From positions 1 through 12,772 of the forward strand of contig JAEOST010000647.1 in the NCBI GenBank assembly GCA_016840245.1: a DNA stretch of 12,772 nucleotides, given 5' to 3'. This DNA comes from Candidatus Thorarchaeota archaeon (GTDB taxonomy: Archaea > Asgardarchaeota > Thorarchaeia > Thorarchaeales > Thorarchaeaceae). The notes under the pieces are model-generated. The model saw only the letters and a program-made list of their open reading frames with translations, was not told the DNA's origin and did not search any database. Every line of letters starts with the position of its first letter. The first letter of the stretch is position 1. The translations under genes and the position numbers were made by a program. Below, piece by piece: positions 5,710 through 12,402 of the stretch.

Positions 5710-6666
5710 TTGAAATCTAACTCAATTATCCTAGGTGGGACTAAGAACGTTGTAACTCGACTTGTCAAAGGGTGTCCATGTTACAAGGAACTCGGTGATG
5801 AGAAGCTGTGTGTCAATGATGACGATGTCCTACCGATAAGGGCCATATCAGTGGACCCCTCGTTCTTCGCCAAGATTGACTGCGTTGACGACCTTTCTGA
5901 ATACAAAAGCGACAGTGCGAATATGTGCTACCTTCTTATCTACCTGGATGACGATAAGGACAATGTCTACTGCGTAAGTCGTGGAATAAGGCTTTACATA
6001 AACAATCAGGAAGTTAAGGCAGCAGATATCAAATCTGCATTGAACTTTGTTACATCAAAAGAGATGTCAACAAATGGAGTTGTTTGTTCATCCTGTCTAT
6101 ACAAGTATCTAGTAACTCTTGGCCATGTCTTTGATGACATATTCACAAAATCTGAGAGGGCTGAGATGATTGAAAACTATGTAAGAGAACTCTTCATCCA
6201 AATGGCGCTAGACCTCGGGGGAGGAAATGGAGAGGAGTTGACACAAGAGGAGAAATCAACCAGAATAATCCGAGAACAGATTGAGAAGCTAAATGCACAA
6301 AGAACTCTCTGGACTCAAAAGATAGCGGAAATACGTGAGTTGGAGGGTGTTGAAGAACTCCGTACATTGCTTGAGCACTATAACCAGCTATGCAGACTTG
6401 AAGCTGTATTTCTCCTTCAAGTAATGACTCTAAAGGATTCCACAGATCAATTCATTGCTCTAGGTCTCTTGAAGTTCATGGTTGAACTTTCAGAACATGT
6501 CCTTGAACTGAATAATAAGATACGAGAAACCACTCACATATTATATAGCCAAAATCGGATGCCTCAAGACATTCAAGAAATGTTGGACTTGAATGACAAT
6601 CATCGAAAGATGAGTGAATATAGATTCAGTAACCTTGTCAAACTCCTGAATCAGATTGAGGTATGA
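5710..6666 (+). CDS. Uncharacterised cysteine-cluster protein, paralogue A (318 aa)
   Basis: No known family recognised. The N-terminal part (residues 1-140) carries nine-residue-range motifs shared with the next gene: RLVKGCPCYK (C22, C24), GDEKLCVNDD (C34), NMCY (C73), YCVSRG (C88) and VCSSCLYK (C126, C129). These seven cysteines are conserved in the paralogue and suggest a zinc site or Fe-S cluster; C58 and C228 are not conserved. The C-terminal half (about 145-315) is predicted helical and charged, with likely coiled-coil stretches and a shared RLEAVFLLQ...LKDSTDQF...EHVLELNNKI pattern. There is no signal peptide or membrane segment, so it is probably cytosolic. The start is TTG with AGGA (5698-5701) 8 nt upstream. 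A stronger AAAGGAG lies at 5670-5676, but no canonical start follows it in frame. The gene lies downstream of two RHH genes and 95 bp before its paralogue. Confidence 0.85.
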   Translation: MKSNSIILGGTKNVVTRLVKGCPCYKELGDEKLCVNDDDVLPIRAISVDPSFFAKIDCVDDLSEYKSDSANMCYLLIYLDDDKDNVYCVSRGIRLYINNQEVKAADIKSALNFVTSKEMSTNGVVCSSCLYKYLVTLGHVFDDIFTKSERAEMIENYVRELFIQMALDLGGGNGEELTQEEKSTRIIREQIEKLNAQRTLWTQKIAEIRELEGVEELRTLLEHYNQLCRLEAVFLLQVMTLKDSTDQFIALGLLKFMVELSEHVLELNNKIRETTHILYSQNRMPQDIQEMLDLNDNHRKMSEYRFSNLVKLLNQIEV

Positions 6667-6673
6667 TGACACA

Positions 6674-6687
6674 ATAACTTCTATAAC
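6674..6687 (+). promoter_or_regulatory. Possible promoter or shared motif between the Cys-cluster paralogues
   Basis: The gap holds ATAACTTCTATAAC. Its first 11 bases (ATAACTTCTAT) recur exactly at 5170-5180 in the ACD/RHH divergent spacer, overlapping the GTTATAAC palindrome there. It contains a TATAAC core 75-80 bp ahead of the downstream start. It could be a promoter element or a shared regulator site; the evidence is only this coincidence. Confidence 0.25.
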
Positions 6688-6761
6688 GTCTAAAATCGTT
6701 TCATACAAGAGGAAATTTCAGGTTCAGGATCTGATATTAGAGCAATTTGGAGCATACAGTA

Positions 6762-7733
6762 TTGGTTTATGCACAAGATGAGAGCAATGGTCGTCAAGGC
6801 ACAATAAGACTTGTACGAGGTTGTCCCTGTTACAAGGTATTCGGTGACGAAAAGCTCTGCGTAAACGATGACAGCATTTTGGAAGTTGAATGCATTGAAA
6901 TCGATCCTGCAATTTTCGGATTCCACGACTCTAAACTATCAATGGAAGAAGAACAGGCGTCTGATGATAACGTATGCTATGCCTCAATATTCGTCAACTA
7001 TCCAGACAATAAGGTCTACTGTATTTCTCAGGGTTGGATGCTACGAATTCATGACAGGGACGTTCCTGGAGACGATTTAGAGGATGCCCTCCAATTCTTG
7101 TCCACAAAAGACCTGTCAGCAAGTGCAGAGATATGTAGCGAATGCCTGTACAAATTCTTGCTCACGTTGAGCGATACCTTCACAGATACCATGTCCCTTA
7201 AGGACAAGACAGACGAAGTAAAACGATACGTTGACAAATTCTCTTTGATGATTGCGGTGAAACACAGCCAGATGGATGGAATGAAGTCTATTGGCACTGA
7301 GGATGATATTGAAGAAGGGGTGGATCACTTTGCATTCCTTCGAAGCTACCTGGTTCAGCTATTAGATCAACAGAGTTACTGGTCCCAGTTTCATAATGAC
7401 CTGTTCAGAGAGGATGCAGAGGATTGGTTAATCAAACTTGTTGAAAGTAGACTACTCCTGACGCGACTTGAGTTTCAGTTCTATAGCCAGACATTGCAAC
7501 TGAGAGATACTGCAGATTTTCATATGCTGATCAAGTATCTCGGATATATTCTGAAGACGTCTGCACACGTGTTGAACATCAATCAAGAAATCCATGCTGA
7601 GATTCGTTCTGATCGGTTCAAGAAGCTAGTTGAATCAGAAAAACGATTCGACCAACTTGAATCGTATGCTGAAAAGAGTCGAACAGTTGAACATAACTTT
7701 GGAAACGTACTCCAAATTCTAAGCAGATTGTAA
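6762..7733 (+). CDS. Uncharacterised cysteine-cluster protein, paralogue B (323 aa)
   Basis: This is a tandem paralogue of the preceding gene, with no known family recognised. The same cysteine frame is kept with no gaps across the N-terminal region: RLVRGCPCYK, FGDEKLCVNDD, NVCY, YCISQG and ICSECLYKFL. All seven shared cysteines keep identical spacing. The C-terminal half is helical and more divergent but keeps an RLEFQFYSQ...LRDTADF...AHVLNINQEI pattern. The start is taken as TTG 6762-6764, with GGAG (6749-6752) 9 nt upstream; this also gives an N-terminus of the same length as paralogue A. A TTG at 6747 in the same frame (5 residues longer) is the alternative, limited by an in-frame stop at 6738-6740. 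It ends 50 bp from the convergent YkgJ gene. Role unknown; a metal-binding sensor or scaffold is conjecture. Confidence 0.85.
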   Translation: MVYAQDESNGRQGTIRLVRGCPCYKVFGDEKLCVNDDSILEVECIEIDPAIFGFHDSKLSMEEEQASDDNVCYASIFVNYPDNKVYCISQGWMLRIHDRDVPGDDLEDALQFLSTKDLSASAEICSECLYKFLLTLSDTFTDTMSLKDKTDEVKRYVDKFSLMIAVKHSQMDGMKSIGTEDDIEEGVDHFAFLRSYLVQLLDQQSYWSQFHNDLFREDAEDWLIKLVESRLLLTRLEFQFYSQTLQLRDTADFHMLIKYLGYILKTSAHVLNINQEIHAEIRSDRFKKLVESEKRFDQLESYAEKSRTVEHNFGNVLQILSRL

Positions 7734-7783
7734 TCCAAAGATCCGAGGTTCTTTTGCTCGGGTAGCTGAGAAGTAGAGTTGTT

Positions 7784-8365
7784 CTAAGAGAGTGACTCAG
7801 AAATAGCTGTTTCAACATAACCCAAAGCGGTACACTCTCTCTGTGAGGTGTTCCACTTGTGTGCAATTTCTTTGAAATGCTCAAAATCACTCAATGGCTC
7901 TTTTGACAATACCAATAGTTCAGAATAGAGAATAACAGGACCTTCTTTCAGACCAGGACAAATCTCTCGTTTGGCATGAAGAGACCAAACAAGCTCGTTA
8001 TTCTCAGCTCTAAACACAAAAGGAAATGATGCACATACTGCAGGACGAATCGGATGAATCAGACAGAGGTTGTTATCGAGGAATATACATGACCCATCTT
8101 CGATCTTCTTCAATGCAACGTAGGCCATACCCTGTTCAGTCATAACCCGAGGAATCTGTCGGAGACCGTCAGGAATCGTCTGCCCCTCTGGAAGTACATA
8201 GAAATCGAGAGCTTTCAATAACTCTTTAGCTGACAATCCAAGACCGACACTTAATCGGGCAACATCTCGAGATGTGACTGTCACAATCATGTCAACTTGT
8301 TTACAACAAGCTCCACATTGTATGCATTCAAAGTGTATACCAGTATCCTCTGAAGCCAATATCAC
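7784..8365 (-). CDS. YkgJ-family CxxCxxCC metal-cluster protein
   Basis: The protein shows the zinc/iron-chelating YkgJ pattern: FECIQCGACCK (C14, C17, C20, C21), then GSCIFLDNNLCLIHPIRPAVCASFPF (C93, C101, C111) and a later C136. These eight cysteines are the usual ligand set; the family is annotated as Zn or Fe-S binding, and its biochemical role is mostly unknown. The rest is soluble and mixed alpha/beta, 193 residues, within the normal size range. The frame opens with GTG at 8363-8365, which sits directly on a GAGGTG sequence. A TTG two codons later (8357-8359) has that same GAGGTG five nucleotides ahead and may be the true start. It follows the aminotransferase gene by 29 bp on the same strand, so co-transcription is likely. 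Confidence 0.9.
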   Translation of the reverse strand: MILASEDTGIHFECIQCGACCKQVDMIVTVTSRDVARLSVGLGLSAKELLKALDFYVLPEGQTIPDGLRQIPRVMTEQGMAYVALKKIEDGSCIFLDNNLCLIHPIRPAVCASFPFVFRAENNELVWSLHAKREICPGLKEGPVILYSELLVLSKEPLSDFEHFKEIAHKWNTSQRECTALGYVETAISESLS

Positions 8366-8394
8366 ACCTCAGGATATTGTGGGCATGTATGCTC

Positions 8395-9558
8395 TTATAG
8401 AGTTGGAAGGAATTCTGTGAGCTTCATGAGCCCTTCTTCAATCACATCAAGCGAGGTTGCATAGGAGAATCGAAGATGATTGTCATAATGATCTCCAAAC
8501 ACGGTACCCGGTGTACTCACAACGCCGGTCTTTTTCAGCAATAACTCCGCTAGTGTATTGCTACTCAAACCAAACTCAGAAAAGTCTGGAAATACATAGA
8601 AAGCACCTTTGGGATCGATGCATGGGATTTGAGCCATCTCTTTGAAAAGCTTAGTAATTCTGTCACGGCGTTTTTGGTACTCTTTCTGAACCAATGTGAT
8701 AAAGCTCTGATCCCCGTTGAGCGCTTCAACACCCGCAGCTTGGACGAATGATGTTGCGCATGATGTTGTATTCTGCTGGATACGCACCATATTGTTAATC
8801 GTTTCCTCGTTCGCAATTGCATACCCAAGCCTCCAACCAGTCATAGCATAGGCCTTTGAGAGTCCATTGAGAACCATTGTACGTTCAAGATTCTTGTCAA
8901 TTTCAAGCATTGAATTCTGCGTAAAGCCATCGTAAACCAAGGACTCATAGATCTCGTCACTAAAGACCACAAAATCATGGTCCACAGATAGGTCGTAGAT
9001 CAACTTCAGAGTAGCCTTCGTCAAAACGCCACCTGTAGGATTATTCGGACTGTTTATGACCATGGCAGACACGGTTTTTGAGACCTTATTCTTCAACAGT
9101 TCCTCATCAACTACATAACCAGGTTGAGTTGGAACATCTACTGGCTTAGCATCAAGTATTCGAGTCAAGACTCTATAGGTCGGCCATGCTGGCGACAACA
9201 CGAGAACATCATCACCTGCATCAATCGTAGCAAGAAATCCCATGAAGAGAGCCATCTTACCACCGGGCGTCACTATTACATTGCTCAAACCATCAATCTC
9301 AATACTTCTCCGAGCATAATATTTCTCAATTGCTTTCAATAAGGGTGTTATACCACGGGAAGATGTGTATCTAGTCACGCCTTGTTTTAGCGCATCTATC
9401 GCTGCATTGACAATATTATCTGGAGTTGGAAAATCAGGTTGCCCAACCTCGAAGTGATACACTTTCTTACCTGCAGCCTCAATCTTGGCGGCAAGGTCGA
9501 ACATCTTGAGTGTACCAGATGGAGGAATTCGTTCCATATAGTGCGAAGTCCAGTCCAA
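8395..9558 (-). CDS. Class I/II pyridoxal-phosphate aminotransferase (AspC-like)
   Basis: The 387-residue fold-type I enzyme has every expected PLP element. These are FEVGQPDFPTP (36-46), SRGITPLLKAI near 67-76, the INSPNNPTGG motif at 168-177 (N173 contacts the cofactor ring), SDEIYE with D201 and Y204, the Schiff-base lysine K235 in GLSKAYAMTGWRLGY, and the substrate-carboxylate arginine R363 in HLRFSYA. It moves an amino group between an amino acid and a 2-oxoacid; whether it prefers aspartate, aromatic or branched substrates cannot be told. The start is TTG at 9556-9558 with SD GGTGA 5-7 nt upstream; the ATG at residue 8 lacks this spacing. Its own TATA-like element lies at 9622-9629. The downstream partner is the YkgJ gene. 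Confidence 0.95.
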   Translation of the reverse strand: MDWTSHYMERIPPSGTLKMFDLAAKIEAAGKKVYHFEVGQPDFPTPDNIVNAAIDALKQGVTRYTSSRGITPLLKAIEKYYARRSIEIDGLSNVIVTPGGKMALFMGFLATIDAGDDVLVLSPAWPTYRVLTRILDAKPVDVPTQPGYVVDEELLKNKVSKTVSAMVINSPNNPTGGVLTKATLKLIYDLSVDHDFVVFSDEIYESLVYDGFTQNSMLEIDKNLERTMVLNGLSKAYAMTGWRLGYAIANEETINNMVRIQQNTTSCATSFVQAAGVEALNGDQSFITLVQKEYQKRRDRITKLFKEMAQIPCIDPKGAFYVFPDFSEFGLSSNTLAELLLKKTGVVSTPGTVFGDHYDNHLRFSYATSLDVIEEGLMKLTEFLPTL

Positions 9559-9621
9559 GGATATTCACCAGCTGACGTCACCATGTAACATTGGAGCAGA
9601 CTCGGTCCAGTAAAACGGTAG

Positions 9622-9629
9622 TTATATCA
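9622..9629 (-). promoter_or_regulatory. Candidate TATA box for the aminotransferase-YkgJ unit
   Basis: On the minus strand this reads GATATAAC, in the 85-bp gap after the DUF362 gene. It predicts initiation near 9598 and a leader of about 40 nt that includes the GGTGA Shine-Dalgarno. A perfect palindrome TGACGTCA lies downstream at 9573-9580, within the expected leader. Confidence 0.4.
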
Positions 9630-9643
9630 GTTGTGCATGGGTC

Positions 9644-10468
9644 CTAAATTTTACAGAGGCTCTGCAGTAGTGCTATTTGCATTTTAGTTCCATGTATAGC
9701 AATCTTGTCAACTAGAGCAGTACCAAGACCTAACTCATGAGCACGACGCAGATATGGAATATTCATCGGATCTTGACCAACAAGACTTGCACAGAATGCA
9801 TCAACAGCTACAGGGTCTTCACCAACAACAACCCCATTGATCCTCTTGGTATTTCGGTCCTCACGATTGCCAATTACAATTTCAGTCAGGTCCATCACTG
9901 TAAGATCAGGCCTATAGACTGTGACTAGATCTATGAGTGCATCATCTAATTTTGAATGATAGACCGATTTGTCACGCTCAGGAATCAGTCCCAAGAGATT
10001 CTTCAATCCAGCTCCAATCTCACCAACCTCCGGATATACCTTTAGAGTGCCTATATTGACAAGTAATCGAGGACCCGAGAGCAACGTTGGCATCAACAAA
10101 GAGTCAAACAGGTTCCCGGGCATTTTCATCTCTACCAATTCAGCCTCTGATAATCCAACTAGAGTAACTCTCTCATCCTGAAGTGATTCAAATGAAGAGA
10201 GACGAAAGGCTTCTTCAGCTGAGCGCAAGGGATTGTCACTCTCAATAACCTGCATGGGAGCGATCTCTCTAAACATTCGAACGACGGCCTGCATTATTTC
10301 CAGACTTGTATTCCCAGGAGTCAGAGGATTGTAAATTGAAGGCTTGATTACAACTCGGTCGATCTTCTTGGTTAAATAGAGGGGTGATGGCAAACTAGAA
10401 ACAGCAGTGGATAAGGCCTCTCGTTGATTACGTTTTACTGCGACTGCCACTCGTGGAACCGATTCCAT
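9644..10468 (-). CDS. DUF362 domain protein
   Basis: The 274-residue protein fits DUF362. An early VVIKPSIYNPLTPGNTSLEI segment (39-58) resembles the family's KPN...P.G.T.P motif. It is followed by GLKNLLGLIPERDKSVYH (154-171), a PDLTVMDLTEIV strand (187-198) and GVVVGEDPVAVDAFCASLVG (212-231), the most diagnostic stretch. Many family members carry an additional ferredoxin-type 4Fe-4S domain; this one does not, and the cysteine content is low. Family function is not firmly established. The start is the ATG at 10466-10468 with no SD. With a TATA-like element 28 bp upstream, the mRNA may be leaderless. It is followed by the aminotransferase on the same strand after 85 bp with an apparent separate promoter. 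Confidence 0.85.
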   Translation of the reverse strand: MESVPRVAVAVKRNQREALSTAVSSLPSPLYLTKKIDRVVIKPSIYNPLTPGNTSLEIMQAVVRMFREIAPMQVIESDNPLRSAEEAFRLSSFESLQDERVTLVGLSEAELVEMKMPGNLFDSLLMPTLLSGPRLLVNIGTLKVYPEVGEIGAGLKNLLGLIPERDKSVYHSKLDDALIDLVTVYRPDLTVMDLTEIVIGNREDRNTKRINGVVVGEDPVAVDAFCASLVGQDPMNIPYLRRAHELGLGTALVDKIAIHGTKMQIALLQSLCKI

Positions 10469-10490
10469 GTTATCGAGCTGGTTAGTCCAA

Positions 10491-10500
10491 GGTTTTAAGT
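10491..10500. promoter_or_regulatory. Central bidirectional TATA-like element
   Basis: GGTTTTAAGT sits in the middle of the 56-bp divergent spacer, with its centre about 28 bp from the DUF362 ATG on one side and about 29 bp from the E1-like ATG on the other. That is the archaeal TATA-to-start distance for leaderless transcripts in both directions, and neither gene has a Shine-Dalgarno. Confidence 0.45.
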
Positions 10501-10524
10501 GAGTCTATCAATTCTTGAATTTCA

Positions 10525-11286
10525 ATGACTATCACAGAGGACCAACGTGAGAGATACTCACGGATGCTTGCATTACGTGACTTCGACGAAGAGGCAATAG
10601 AATCAATAATGAATACACAAATCTGTATGGTCGGAGCCGGAGGTCTCGGTAGTGCAGCACTCAGGCTGATCGCAGCCATCGGATTTGGAAAAATTTCGAT
10701 CATCGATAACGACATTGTTGAGTTGTCCAACATCCAACGTCAGACACTATTCAATACTGACGACCTTGGCAAAAACAAAGCTGAAGCTGCGTCATTGAAT
10801 CTGACACGAATGAATCCCGAAGTAGAGATTAAATCAGTTGTATCAGAAATCGATGAAGACAATGCTGTTAAACTAATCAGAGGTGCAGATATCATCATTG
10901 ATGGATTAGATTCTTTCAAAGCCAGAAGATCTGTTAATACCGCTAGTGTCAATCTAAAGATACCGTACATCTTTGCAGGAGCAGTTGAATATTACGGAAA
11001 TCTATCAACATTTATCCCGCGTGCGACAGGTTGTCTTCATTGTATGTTGGGAGATGCTAAAGACAATCCGGAATTGACTTGTGCCAAGATTGGGGTTTCG
11101 CCAACTCTTCTCTCAATTGTTGGGGCAATAGAGGTTCGAGAAGCAGTTCTTATTGCTACCAATAGGAAACCAAAATTATTCCGTCAGCTAATGACTGTAG
11201 ACATCGACTCCCTTGCCATTGAGTATTTCGAATTGAAGAGAGTCGATAATTGTCCAGTATGTGGGAAACTAAGTTCCGAAGAATAA
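10525..11286 (+). CDS. ThiF/MoeB/HesA-family E1-like adenylating enzyme
   Basis: The 253-residue protein is a single-domain E1-like enzyme that would adenylate the C-terminal glycine of a ubiquitin-like or sulfur-carrier protein. It shows RYSRMLALRDF near the N-terminus, the nucleotide-binding GAGGLGS (38-44), the acidic-loop IIDNDIVELSNIQRQ (59-73), the conserved-aspartate region DGLDSFKARRSVN (126-138), and two zinc-binding CxxC pairs (C170/C173 and C243/C246). C186 lies where ThiF/MoeB proteins have their reactive cysteine. The length and cysteine spacing match bacterial ThiF/MoeB; there is no rhodanese domain and no beta-grasp partner gene in the window. It could therefore serve molybdopterin, thiamine, tRNA thiolation or protein conjugation, and I cannot choose. 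The ATG lacks an SD, suggesting a leaderless message. The last 18 bp overlap the convergent acidic-protein gene. Confidence 0.92.
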   Translation: MTITEDQRERYSRMLALRDFDEEAIESIMNTQICMVGAGGLGSAALRLIAAIGFGKISIIDNDIVELSNIQRQTLFNTDDLGKNKAEAASLNLTRMNPEVEIKSVVSEIDEDNAVKLIRGADIIIDGLDSFKARRSVNTASVNLKIPYIFAGAVEYYGNLSTFIPRATGCLHCMLGDAKDNPELTCAKIGVSPTLLSIVGAIEVREAVLIATNRKPKLFRQLMTVDIDSLAIEYFELKRVDNCPVCGKLSSEE

Positions 11287-12351
11287 TCTTCGAGCACGCC
11301 GTCTACGCTCTTCTTCCGTCTCGTCGCTCTCTGGGGGTGGTGGTGGTGGTGGTTTTGGTTCAGATGTATCTTCATGTGCGTCCTCAGTTTTAACCTCATC
11401 TTCTTCGATTTCTGCGCTTTCTTCTGAATCATCAACTGGGAGTGATGGTTCGTCATATGGACTCCATGTAGCTGGTGTTTCAGGTGTTGTGGGAGGGGAA
11501 ATAGGCTCAGAAACAGATTCGTCTGGTTCAGGGGTTGATTCTTCTGGTGGGGTTACAGCGGATTCATAGTCTCTCCAGGTGAACCCTTCATCTTCTGTAG
11601 GGGGAGGAGGCACAGTAGCATCTTCAGGAGGGGCGGGTGGTTCAGTCTCAGTGCTAGAGGTCCCCTCGGGTGTATCCACGGATTCATCAAAACTAGACCG
11701 AGGTGGATCGACCAGATAGGGTTCTGGTTCAGCAACCTCAAAGTCTGAACTGAAGTCTCTAGTTGTACTCTCTAATTCTAATTCATCCATCTCTATGCCG
11801 GGAGTGGGTTCAATCTCATCAAGAGTTGCTCCATTTTCCTCATCAGGAAGAATTGGCTCATGGGGGATATCAGCACTCTCTGCTTCTTCAATATCCAATA
11901 CTGCATCCTCTGTCGGAATCTCAACAGCAGGGAGTTCTTCCAAATCGATGGATTCTGTTTCAGGAGAAGCCACAATCTCCACTTCATCACTAGAACTTGA
12001 ATATCCCATAGCATCACTTAGTGGGCTATCTTCAAATTGCAACTCGGACTCATGTGTTGGCTCTTCAAACTCAATTGCTACTTCATCACTCGGTGGAGCA
12101 CTCACCTCATCAGCAGACTCCGAGTCTTTTGATTCTCCAGTGAAGCTGAGACCGAGTTCTTGACTCAAACAAGACTCGCAGCGTTTCGCAGCAGCTAGGA
12201 GACCGTCGGTAATGAAATCATCTATTGTCTTAGCACGACCAGGATTCCTTCGTGACCAATTCACAAAAGAATCGATCATTCTTAGTGCATCTCGCACACC
12301 TAGCCAATAGTCCTCTGATTCTCTCTTGTCTTTACTCACAAGGACACCCAT
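11269..12351 (-). CDS. Acidic, proline-rich, probably disordered protein with poly-Pro tract and basic tail
   Basis: No family recognised. Residues 1-70 look folded and helical (DYWLGVRDALRMIDSFVNWS, then IDDFITDGLLAAAKRCESCL). From about 75 to 332 the chain is dominated by Glu, Asp, Ser, Pro and Thr with no hydrophobic core, so it is probably disordered. Several PPxP-like spots precede a run of seven prolines (334-340), an acidic stretch, then a very basic end RRRRARRLFFGT (349-360). There is no signal peptide or membrane helix. The strict codon structure, ATG start and GTGAT Shine-Dalgarno 5 nt upstream indicate a real gene. The seven-proline run is coded by mostly CCA triplets, so it may expand or contract. 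A linker, scaffold or profilin/SH3-like ligand role is conjecture. Confidence 0.85.
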   Translation of the reverse strand: MGVLVSKDKRESEDYWLGVRDALRMIDSFVNWSRRNPGRAKTIDDFITDGLLAAAKRCESCLSQELGLSFTGESKDSESADEVSAPPSDEVAIEFEEPTHESELQFEDSPLSDAMGYSSSSDEVEIVASPETESIDLEELPAVEIPTEDAVLDIEEAESADIPHEPILPDEENGATLDEIEPTPGIEMDELELESTTRDFSSDFEVAEPEPYLVDPPRSSFDESVDTPEGTSSTETEPPAPPEDATVPPPPTEDEGFTWRDYESAVTPPEESTPEPDESVSEPISPPTTPETPATWSPYDEPSLPVDDSEESAEIEEDEVKTEDAHEDTSEPKPPPPPPPESDETEEERRRRARRLFFGT

Positions 12352-12355
12352 GAAG

Positions 12356-12369
12356 AATCACATATGATT
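12356..12369 (-). promoter_or_regulatory. Small hairpin covering the Shine-Dalgarno of the acidic-protein gene
   Basis: AATCA (12356-12360) and TGATT (12365-12369) are a 5-bp inverted repeat around CATA. On the minus-strand RNA the GUGAU ribosome-binding sequence lies in one arm, 5 nt before the ATG, so folding would hide it. Five base pairs alone are weak. Confidence 0.25.
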
Positions 12370-12390
12370 ACGACAAAAGGCTTTGTATCA

Positions 12391-12400
12391 CGAATATAGG
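12391..12400 (-). promoter_or_regulatory. Candidate TATA box for the acidic-protein gene
   Basis: CCTATATTCG on the minus strand, about 40-48 nt ahead of the ATG at 12351, predicts a leader of roughly 18 nt that still contains the GTGAT ribosome-binding site. It lies in the 51-bp gap after the upstream gene, so the acidic-protein gene may be transcribed alone. Confidence 0.4.
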
Positions 12401-12402
12401 GT

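Noticed and set aside
9573..9580. TGACGTCA palindrome as a regulator site
   Set aside because: It is a single 8-bp palindrome with no second copy or known archaeal regulator; it falls inside the predicted leader and could be chance.
11795..12163. Plus-strand serine-rich frame of 122 codons opposite the acidic protein
   Set aside because: It is the antisense image of a Glu/Ser/Asp-rich reading frame, with no RBS and low-complexity Ser/Ala composition. The minus-strand gene has an SD, a promoter and a folded N-terminus.
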